This document shows, piece by piece, positions 1 through 5,013 of a stretch of DNA of 5,013 nucleotides (the first letter of the stretch is position 1; each line of letters starts with the position of its first letter). The position numbers and the translations under genes were made by a program. The notes under the pieces are model-generated. The model was not told where the DNA came from. It did not search any database and was given only the letters and a program-made list of their open reading frames with translations. The DNA is from Bacteroidales bacterium (GTDB taxonomy: Bacteria > Bacteroidota > Bacteroidia > Bacteroidales > NBLH01), in the NCBI GenBank assembly GCA_029210905.1, contig JARGGF010000448.1, positions 1 to 5,013 of the forward strand, in the 5' to 3' direction.

Positions 1-72
1 GGTCGGTAGCTGGTTAAAAGTTACAAGAATACAGCAACCAAAATCCAGGATCGAAAATCCAATAACTACTAT
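1..72. other. Short flank downstream of the hybrid kinase, no gene supported
   Basis: This stretch lies just past the kinase stop codon on the minus strand. One plus-strand frame stays open from the window edge to about base 105, but it has no visible start, overlaps the kinase 3' end and resembles nothing I recognise. On the minus strand, one frame is also open to the edge. There is a weak GGAT/ATCC hairpin near 48-59, without a following T tract, so I do not call it a terminator. Confidence 0.4.
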
Positions 73-2103
73 TTATCTTTGTTTAGGACCATTAATTTTA
101 TAATCTTTCAAACTAGCTTCAAACTCTTTATGTAATTCCTTGCAAGCTTTGGAACATGCATTAGTTACCTGGGTAACAAGGTCGCTTATTTTATCAAGCT
201 CTTTTTCTGTGCCTGCATATTCCTGAATTTTTTTTGCCATATCTTCAAAATCCTGATTCATACCCATGATTACAAATGATGGGATTAATTTATGCACTGC
301 AGAATACAGTCCTTTCCAATCCTTATCGGATAAACTTTTTTTCATTGTTTTTACCAAAACAGGTGTTTGATTTAAATAGAGCGCAATCATCTCTATCATT
401 AGTTCTGGTTTTGCTTTGGTGCGTTTGACCAGATAGGTTAAATCAACATATTTTTCATGATGTTTGGGTGTGATGGTTTTTGTGATTTTTTTTGCCTTTG
501 CATTTTTCTTATGCTTAGCCTCAAGTAGCAATGCATGTATTTTATTATATAAAAGCCTCTCATCCAGTGGCTTGGTAATATAGTCGTTCATCCCAAAATC
601 TTTACATTTATTTAAATCAACAGTTGTAACATCGGCAGTTAAGGCAATAATAGGAATTTGAGAATTCATGGTTTTACGGATGTATTCAGTAGCTTCAAAT
701 CCATTCATTTCGGGCATTTGCAAATCCATTAAAATCAAATCAAAAGGTTCCGACTTCATTTTTTCAATCGCTATTTTACCATTTTCAGCAATTTGGTTTT
801 CATATCCAAATTCGTCAAGTATTGTTTTTATTAGTAATTGATTGAGTGGAATATCTTCAACCACTAATATTTTTAATTTCTCATCTATAAATTTTAATTC
901 CACCATTTCGTCTTTATACTCTGCCTGGGCATTTGTTTTCTGAAAAGGTAAACTAAACCTAAAGGATGAACCTTTTTCAATTGTACTCTTAACTGAAATA
1001 GTGCCTCCCTGCGATTCAACCAATTGTTTTGATATAGCAAGGCCAAGCCCGGTTCCTCCGTAAATTCTTGATGTTTCGCTTGTTGCTTGCTGGAAATTTT
1101 CGAAAATATGTTTTATTTTATCTTTTGCAATTCCTATCCCTGTGTCAGTTACTGTAAATTCAATGATGATGTTATCATCGTCTTCGCTCAACAATGCAGC
1201 ATCAAAAGTAATGCTTCCATAATTTGTAAATTTAACTGCATTGCTGAGCAGGTTTATTATAATCTGGTGCAAGCGGATAGGATCGCCAAGCACTATTATT
1301 GGGATTTTAGGGTCGTAATTTTTTATCAGCTTTAAATTTTTTTCTCTGATTTTTGATTCAAATAAATGAATCATGGCAAATATTGACGCCCTCATTTTGA
1401 ATGGGGTTTTTTCAAATATCATTTTCCCTGAATCAACTTTGGCCAAATCAAGGATGTCATTAATCAACACGATTAAAGCCTGGCCACTTATTTTTATTGC
1501 ATCTAAATATTCTTTTTGTTTGATAGAGAGCTCGGTTTTCAACAACACTTTTGTAAACCCGATAATTGCATTCATAGGGGTGCGTATTTCGTGGCTCATG
1601 TTCGACAAAAACTGTTGTTTGGATCGTGTGGCCTCTTCGGCAGTTTGTGCAGCTTTTTCGGCTTTAATTTGTGCTTCTTCGGCTATTTTGGTAGTTAATT
1701 CTGCTTGTTGTTTGGCTGCCATCAATTCTGCTTCAATTCTTTTATGATCAGTAATATCCCTTGCCACTACTACCACACCGAGCACGACGCCAAACTCATC
1801 TCTATAAACTGAACCATTAAACAAAACATCGGTAAATTTTCCGTCGCGGATGGTTAATGGAAAATCTACCACAAAACCTTCTTCGAACACTTGCTTGTAT
1901 ATTTCGCGTGCTTTTTCAGGTTCGGTAAAATATTCAAAAAAATCAGTGCCTATTAAATTTTCGCGGGTTACTTCAGTTATGTTTATTGAGGCATTATTAA
2001 TATCGGTAATTTTGCCATTGGGACTGATCGTAAAAAGTGGATCGCGGCTTGCTTCTATCAGGCTTCTGGCATATCGCGATTGTATAATGTTATTTATTTC
2101 CAT
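73..2103 (-). CDS. Soluble hybrid sensor histidine kinase (PAS-HisKA-HATPase-REC-Hpt)
   Basis: This is a 676-residue multi-step phosphorelay kinase with no signal peptide or membrane helix, so it should sense a cytoplasmic cue. Domains in order: a PAS domain with PAC tail at about 12-120; an Ala/Glu/Lys-rich coiled coil at about 120-165; HisKA with H-box SHEIRTP and phosphorylatable His171; HATPase with N-box Asn288, G1 DTGIGI at 320-325, F-box around 334-337 and G2 GGTGLGL at 349-355. A receiver domain follows at 411-523 with acidic Glu416/Asp417, phosphoacceptor Asp460 in MDLQMPEMNG, Thr489 and Lys511. After a Lys-rich linker (528-550) comes a C-terminal Hpt domain at about 552-660 with His604 in VHKLIPS. 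All catalytic residues are intact, so an ArcB/BarA-type His-Asp-His relay is expected. The final Asp acceptor is not in the window. The PAS ligand cannot be inferred. The start is the first ATG of the PAS-containing frame; no Shine-Dalgarno is visible, as is usual in Bacteroidota. Confidence 0.97.
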   Translation of the reverse strand: MEINNIIQSRYARSLIEASRDPLFTISPNGKITDINNASINITEVTRENLIGTDFFEYFTEPEKAREIYKQVFEEGFVVDFPLTIRDGKFTDVLFNGSVYRDEFGVVLGVVVVARDITDHKRIEAELMAAKQQAELTTKIAEEAQIKAEKAAQTAEEATRSKQQFLSNMSHEIRTPMNAIIGFTKVLLKTELSIKQKEYLDAIKISGQALIVLINDILDLAKVDSGKMIFEKTPFKMRASIFAMIHLFESKIREKNLKLIKNYDPKIPIIVLGDPIRLHQIIINLLSNAVKFTNYGSITFDAALLSEDDDNIIIEFTVTDTGIGIAKDKIKHIFENFQQATSETSRIYGGTGLGLAISKQLVESQGGTISVKSTIEKGSSFRFSLPFQKTNAQAEYKDEMVELKFIDEKLKILVVEDIPLNQLLIKTILDEFGYENQIAENGKIAIEKMKSEPFDLILMDLQMPEMNGFEATEYIRKTMNSQIPIIALTADVTTVDLNKCKDFGMNDYITKPLDERLLYNKIHALLLEAKHKKNAKAKKITKTITPKHHEKYVDLTYLVKRTKAKPELMIEMIALYLNQTPVLVKTMKKSLSDKDWKGLYSAVHKLIPSFVIMGMNQDFEDMAKKIQEYAGTEKELDKISDLVTQVTNACSKACKELHKEFEASLKDYKINGPKQR

Positions 2104-2138
2104 AATAGGTATTCAATTTTTCAATATCATTTATTAAG

Positions 2139-2165
2139 CCAATAGGTTTCAACCTTTTTTATTGG
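2139..2165. repeat. Interrupted inverted repeat in the kinase leader
   Basis: CCAATA at 2139-2144 is the reverse complement of TATTGG at 2160-2165. Inside it, GGTT (2145-2148) pairs with AACC (2151-2154), leaving a five-T bulge at 2155-2159. It sits 36 bases upstream of the kinase ATG. In minus-strand RNA it could fold as a bulged hairpin in the 5' leader; as DNA it could be a protein-binding dyad. The innermost loop would be only two bases, so part of the inner helix would have to open. No function is shown by the sequence. Confidence 0.4.
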
Positions 2166-2179
2166 ATAAATTTTGTTAA

Positions 2180-2216
2180 AAGCCCAGTAAGCATGATTAT
2201 TTATGGTAAAGGGCTT
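2180..2216 (-). terminator. Possible intrinsic terminator of the AraC gene (or leader hairpin of the kinase)
   Basis: Read on the minus strand, AAGCCC (2216-2211) and GGGCTT (2185-2180) form a 6-bp perfect stem around a 25-base loop. The 3' arm runs into TTTT and then AACAAAATTT. It begins 34 bases after the AraC stop codon, the right place for a terminator. The long AT-rich loop and short T tract make it a weak one. If the kinase promoter proposed at 2221-2228 is real, the same hairpin would sit at the extreme 5' end of the kinase mRNA instead. Confidence 0.35.
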
Positions 2217-2220
2217 ATCT

Positions 2221-2228
2221 CAAAAATA
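2221..2228 (-). promoter_or_regulatory. Candidate Bacteroidota -7 element for the kinase gene
   Basis: The minus strand reads TATTTTTG, an exact match to the TAnnTTTG -7 element used by the primary sigma factor in Bacteroidota. It would start transcription near 2214, giving a leader of about 110 bases before the kinase ATG. I do not see a good TTTG -33 element at the normal spacing (only TTTA at 2255-2252, slightly too far). An 8-base AT-rich match can easily arise by chance, so this is tentative. Confidence 0.3.
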
Positions 2229-2250
2229 TTAAGTGTATTAATTTGCTTGA

Positions 2251-2790
2251 TTAAATATCTTCAATGGCTATTCGCCTTTTTTTCTTTAAAGTTTTAAAAT
2301 GTGAAGGAGTAAGTCCTGTAATTTTCTTAAATTGGTTCGATAAATGTGCCACACTGCTATAGTGCATGTTCCATGCAATTTCTGTAAGGTTTAGTTCGCC
2401 ATAAATAATAAGTTCTTTTATGCGTTCTATTTTGTGTAAAATAATGAATTTCTCTATAGTGGTTCCTTGTACTTCGGAGAATAAGTTTGCCAGATACGTA
2501 TAGTCGTAATTTAATTTTTCACTTAAATAATCGGAAAAATTAGTTTTGGGCAATTCATCCATGTAATGTACCATTTCAATAATTGCGTTTTTGATTTTTT
2601 CAATCAGTACTGCTTTCTTGTCTTCCATTAGCTCTAACCCCGATTTTAGTAATGCAGTTTTTATTTGACAAAGTTGCCCTGTTGTGATATTTTCCATAAT
2701 ATCAACTATGCCCATATCAACAATTATGTAATGTAGCCCGAGTTTTTTAAGCTCTTCTTTCACTACCATTTTGCAACGTTGGCTTACCAT
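2251..2790 (-). CDS. AraC-family transcriptional regulator, small form with N-terminal alpha/beta module
   Basis: This is a 179-residue DNA-binding regulator. The C-terminal half is an AraC/XylS domain: a first helix-turn-helix at about 84-105 (FSDYLSEKLNYDYTYLANLF), a linker helix with HKIERIKELI, and a second helix-turn-helix at about 134-157 followed by FKKITGLTPSHF, the classic AraC end signature. A basic tail (KTLKKKRR) follows. The N-terminal 1-55 is not a cupin but a short alpha/beta module with a CKMVVKEELKKLGL segment, which resembles an HMA-like fold; I recall many Bacteroidota proteins of this length and layout. The ATG at 2790 is the only ATG available, but the family-like N-terminus (KLYIKY before Met1) continues upstream to a CTG at 2811-2809 and is blocked by a stop at 2829-2827, so the true start may be that CTG. 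The gene follows the small membrane-protein gene by 32 bases (11 if CTG is used), suggesting co-transcription. Target genes and ligand are unknown. Confidence 0.92.
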   Translation of the reverse strand: MVSQRCKMVVKEELKKLGLHYIIVDMGIVDIMENITTGQLCQIKTALLKSGLELMEDKKAVLIEKIKNAIIEMVHYMDELPKTNFSDYLSEKLNYDYTYLANLFSEVQGTTIEKFIILHKIERIKELIIYGELNLTEIAWNMHYSSVAHLSNQFKKITGLTPSHFKTLKKKRRIAIEDI

Positions 2791-2822
2791 GTATTTTATG
2801 TATAGTTTCAGTTGGTTGTTTT

Positions 2823-3029
2823 TTATTTAATAGTTTGCGTTATCAAGAATGCACCTATTGCCACAAATAAAATTCCAATAAATGGCGACCAAATATGAAG
2901 AAATGACCAAATATTTGAATATTTAGCAATGGGCATATCCATTATTTCTGTTTTGTTTAACACAGTTATCACCACAAGCAATATTAAGGCTAAACCAAAA
3001 AGTAAGAAAGCTACTTTTGTTTGTTTCAT
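2823..3029 (-). CDS. Small two-helix membrane protein of unknown function
   Basis: This is a 68-residue hydrophobic protein beginning MKQTKVAFLL. It has one membrane segment at about 6-25 (AFLLFGLALILLVVITVL), a polar stretch with KTEIMDMPIAKY at 27-38, and a second segment at about 44-65 with WSPFIGILFVAIGAFLI. Both ends are probably on the same side of the inner membrane. I do not recognise a named family. The two-helix layout with a W-S-P-x-x-G entry to helix 2 is common in small Bacteroidota proteins. An ATG 17 codons upstream, at 3080, would give 85 residues; I prefer 3029 because the extra residues (FRWALCDSFDQIIKKQ) look unlike a membrane-protein N-terminus, and because a promoter-like element overlaps them. 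It lies directly upstream of the AraC gene and is probably in the same transcript. It could be a partner of that regulator, but nothing in the sequence proves this. Confidence 0.65.
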   Translation of the reverse strand: MKQTKVAFLLFGLALILLVVITVLNKTEIMDMPIAKYSNIWSFLHIWSPFIGILFVAIGAFLITQTIK

Positions 3030-3049
3030 CTGTTTTTTAATTATTTGGT

Positions 3050-3080
3050 CAAATGAATCGCAAAGTGCCCAGCGAAACAA
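3050..3080 (-). promoter_or_regulatory. Weak candidate promoter for the membrane protein/AraC unit
   Basis: On the minus strand TTG (3080-3078) is followed after 20 bases by TTCATTTG (3057-3050), one mismatch from the Bacteroidota -7 element TAnnTTTG, at acceptable spacing from a -33 TTTG-like element. Transcription would begin near 3043, about 14 bases before the ATG at 3029 and downstream of the alternative ATG at 3080. Both boxes are imperfect, so treat this as a guess consistent with the chosen start. Confidence 0.25.
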
Positions 3081-3114
3081 CCCTAAAAGGTGGCTAAAAT
3101 ATTACAACAGCTTA

Positions 3115-3151
3115 TATAATATAGTTATGCCCGTATAATAAGATTTATAAT
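3115..3151. repeat. Three spaced TATAAT hexamers in the intergenic region
   Basis: TATAAT occurs on the plus strand at 3115-3120, 3134-3139 and 3146-3151 (ATTATA on the minus strand). The cluster lies about 85-120 bases upstream of the small membrane-protein start. No plus-strand gene follows, and TATAAT is not the main promoter motif of Bacteroidota, so these are not called promoters. They may be low-complexity AT sequence or regulator half-sites. Confidence 0.3.
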
Positions 3152-3227
3152 GGATGTTGCATATTACCTTTTTTACGAAATGATACTGTGATTACGGAAT
3201 TTTATGCAAAGATCCTGAAATTTGGAG

Positions 3228-3278
3228 GAAAATGTGTTACACAACTATTGCTATTATTTACATAATTCACACATTTTC
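3228..3278. repeat. Perfect 10-bp inverted repeat overlapping an 11-bp palindrome
   Basis: GAAAATGTGT at 3228-3237 is the exact reverse complement of ACACATTTTC at 3269-3278, with a 31-base spacer. The left arm overlaps a second dyad, TGTGTTACACA at 3233-3243, so the pentamer ACACA or its complement occurs three times. The repeat begins 30 bases past the barrel gene's stop codon and about 200-250 bases upstream of the membrane-protein start. No T tract follows the stem on the minus strand, so it is not a standard intrinsic terminator. It could be an operator for a dimeric regulator or a long-loop 3' end hairpin for the barrel mRNA. Confidence 0.5.
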
Positions 3279-3307
3279 AGATCGGTTAAATTAAAATGCT
3301 GTTGCCT

Positions 3308-5013
3308 TTATTGAAAAACCACTGTGGCTGGCTTTCCTGTTTCAAAGTCGTTAAAACCAAAATCAGTAGATTTAACGGAATTAAATTTAAATACATTTGT
3401 TCCATTGCCTGGAATTATTGGATAAAAAGAAAGGGAGATTTGAAATGTATTTAAAACAAGGTTCTCGTTTTTAACCATAACCCCCAATCCTAATTGGGTA
3501 TATACTTTGCTGTTTTTGAATCCTTCAGATGCATTGCCAAGCGCACCAAACGAACAAACCACATAAGGGCTAAACCTAAACCCTATAACTTTCCATGGGG
3601 CATATATTTGTGACTGGAGTGTTAACAGAAGACGTTTAGTGCCTGATAAAATGGGGCTGTTAAAACCATCGAGCCCAAAACCATCATTAATTGTTAAGCT
3701 ATCATAAGTGGTACTTTTTATGCCAATGGTAAGCTGTGGTTTTACAAATTGCCTTATTTTCCAGTTGCCTATTTCTTTTAACCTTGTAAAGTAGGTTAGG
3801 CTTGCTGTTAAAACACTCTGTTCTACCTTTGATTTATGGAAAAAAGTACCATATTCAAAGTTGGAATTGAGATACCCCCAGGGATAATAATTACCCAACG
3901 AAAAACGTGCACCCAGATACAAACGGCCTGTATTGTTTCTTTTTTGATAACCTGAGGTGATGTTGTATACTTTTCCAATAGGTACATCTTCAATTATGCC
4001 ATATTTAAAAATATATTTATCCTGTACATATTTTCGTGTTGAAATTCCAAAACTTGCCAGGTATAAATTTTCATCAGCATAATTTTGCTCCGGATCAATT
4101 AATTCAATTGGCTCTTCGAGAAAGTGCATGTTGAAAAAACGGAAGGCTGAAATAAAATTTGTGGTCCGGGAGCCAGAGGTTTTTCCTTTAAATATTTGAA
4201 CAGCCCAGCCGGCCCAATAATCTTGTGCATTAAACTTTATATTCTGCGGTAAATAAACCAGATCCTCTGAAAGTACTGAATCTTTGCGAAATTGCTGTAC
4301 AAAGCTTATCCCTGCTGCCCACTTTGTAACTGGCGAAAAAAATGGGCGGTCAATGGCAAAGCGTTTGATAAAATTTCTTAATTCGTCCTGTCCATAATGT
4401 AATGTTGAGTTGATATAGGTGTTTTTAATGTTAGGGATGTAGTAATTTGCATTGTAGGCATAATCGCCCTTTGAATGAAAACGAGTTAATGAGTTCTGCG
4501 ATTCGTGGCCCAGACCTAAAAAGTTTTGATCGCCCAATTTAATGGTTACTTGCGATGTAGAAGCCCCAATTTCGGGAATGATGCTCCAGTGATCTAATTC
4601 TCTGATAAGAATATCTATGGAATCGGGCTGATGCTGAAGGCTGATGATAAAAAAAGAAACATCACGCACATAGCTTTGTCTGCGGACCAAACGCTCCGAT
4701 TCTGCCACTAACATTGGATCAAATACCTGGTTTTGCTTAATAAGTAGCAGATTTCGAATGGTAATTTCTCTTGTTTTAATATGTAAATTATTCGCGGTTT
4801 TTGAGAAAAAGTTTTTTGGCAGGGCCATGGAATCCGCAATGGAATAACCAAAAGGATCAAGTGTAATAATATAGATATGCCTGATAATTTTTCCATTAAA
4901 ATTATTATATGATTTTGTTGTCGGTATTTTATTTGATTTTTTTTTAGATTCTTTTTTCCCTGAGCTGTCAGAAACTGATTTGAAAAATATGGGATATATA
5001 AATCTGGTAAACT
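3308..5013 (-). CDS. BamA/TamA-like (Omp85 superfamily) outer-membrane beta-barrel protein, 5' end outside the window
   Basis: The frame stays open from the TAA at 3310-3308 to the right edge, giving 567 visible residues. The signal peptide and start are missing. Visible residues 1-40 are a Lys/Ser-rich linker (KSVSDSSGKKESKKK). Residues about 39-140 form one POTRA-like domain, starting GKIIRHIYIITLDPFG and including NNLHIKTREITIRNLLLIKQ, an ESERLVRRQSYVRDV helix-strand unit and DSIDILIREL. The rest is a strand-rich barrel with alternating polar and aromatic residues, including EDVPIGKVYNITSGY and LDGFNSPILSGTKRLLLTLQ, the latter aligning with the Omp85 loop-6 region. Omp85 proteins insert or translocate outer-membrane proteins or lipids; a single POTRA and Bacteroidota-type sequence argue for an accessory paralogue rather than the essential BamA. 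The ATG at 4828 is internal: starting there would cut the POTRA domain. The C-terminus runs about 36 residues past the likely last strand (NTFQISLSFYP) and ends TVVFQ. Confidence 0.9.
   Translation of the reverse strand, partial: FTRFIYPIFFKSVSDSSGKKESKKKSNKIPTTKSYNNFNGKIIRHIYIITLDPFGYSIADSMALPKNFFSKTANNLHIKTREITIRNLLLIKQNQVFDPMLVAESERLVRRQSYVRDVSFFIISLQHQPDSIDILIRELDHWSIIPEIGASTSQVTIKLGDQNFLGLGHESQNSLTRFHSKGDYAYNANYYIPNIKNTYINSTLHYGQDELRNFIKRFAIDRPFFSPVTKWAAGISFVQQFRKDSVLSEDLVYLPQNIKFNAQDYWAGWAVQIFKGKTSGSRTTNFISAFRFFNMHFLEEPIELIDPEQNYADENLYLASFGISTRKYVQDKYIFKYGIIEDVPIGKVYNITSGYQKRNNTGRLYLGARFSLGNYYPWGYLNSNFEYGTFFHKSKVEQSVLTASLTYFTRLKEIGNWKIRQFVKPQLTIGIKSTTYDSLTINDGFGLDGFNSPILSGTKRLLLTLQSQIYAPWKVIGFRFSPYVVCSFGALGNASEGFKNSKVYTQLGLGVMVKNENLVLNTFQISLSFYPIIPGNGTNVFKFNSVKSTDFGFNDFETGKPATVVFQ

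Noticed and set aside
1..60. tRNA-like strings (AGCTGGTT near the start, GGATCGAAAATCC near 48-60)
   Set aside because: A 5-bp hairpin with one wobble pair exists at 6-24, but no acceptor stem or anticodon arm can be built, and the T-arm-like string pairs for only three or four bases.
1087..2137. Several open frames on the plus strand opposite the kinase (60-124 codons)
   Set aside because: They lie fully or almost fully antisense to a kinase whose domains are intact across the whole span, show no recognisable domains, and have low-complexity Cys/Ser/Phe-rich translations typical of shadow frames.
3030..3080. Start of the small membrane protein at the ATG at 3080
   Set aside because: The added 17 residues are polar and lack family-like character, and the candidate promoter overlaps them; the ATG at 3029 directly precedes a typical Lys-containing membrane-protein N-terminus. 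The choice is not certain.
2929..3138. Plus-strand frame of 69 codons opposite the small membrane protein
   Set aside because: Its translation is the antisense of two hydrophobic helices and shows nothing gene-like; the minus-strand frame has clear membrane segments.
3115..3151. TATAAT hexamers as sigma-70 promoters on the plus strand
   Set aside because: No plus-strand gene lies downstream, Bacteroidota promoters use a different -7 element, and the region is very AT-rich.
3228..3278. Intrinsic terminator for the barrel gene
   Set aside because: The stem is followed on the minus strand by CTCC rather than a T tract and has a 31-base loop; it is listed as an inverted repeat instead.
4708..4896. 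Minus-strand frame of 62 codons overlapping the barrel gene
   Set aside because: It is a shifted frame over the POTRA-encoding region, whose own frame has recognisable sequence throughout.

Overview
The window reads as chromosomal DNA from a member of the Bacteroidota. The evidence is AT-rich sequence, no Shine-Dalgarno motifs before starts, a candidate -7 element of the TAnnTTTG type, and protein families typical of that phylum: a soluble PAS hybrid kinase ending in Hpt, a small AraC protein with an N-terminal alpha/beta module, and a single-POTRA Omp85 barrel. Genus cannot be set from sequence alone.

All four supported genes lie on the minus strand, so they read from right to left. At the right edge (3308-5013) is a BamA/TamA-like (Omp85) outer-membrane barrel protein whose 5' end lies outside the window. 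Then comes an AT-rich gap (3030-3307) with a perfect 10-bp inverted repeat, an 11-bp palindrome and a weak candidate promoter. Next is a probable two-gene unit: a 68-residue two-helix membrane protein (2823-3029) followed 32 bases later by an AraC-type regulator (2251-2790). A 147-base gap (2104-2250) carries two hairpin-capable inverted repeats and a possible -7 element. Last is a 676-residue cytoplasmic hybrid histidine kinase (73-2103) carrying PAS, HisKA, HATPase, receiver and Hpt domains on one chain. Positions 1-72 hold no gene I can support.

The genes need not form one pathway. The kinase contains every relay step up to Hpt, but no DNA-binding response regulator is visible, so its output partner is elsewhere or the kinase is an orphan. 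The AraC protein and the small membrane protein are probably co-transcribed. The barrel gene is separated from them by 278 bases and may be unrelated.

I see no CRISPR array, mobile element, RNA gene or defence cassette. The points most worth following up are start-site and motif issues: a barrel gene open to the window edge, an Omp85 loop motif reading LDGF instead of the usual R-G pair, an AraC gene whose family-like N-terminus begins at a CTG, and the inverted repeats between genes.
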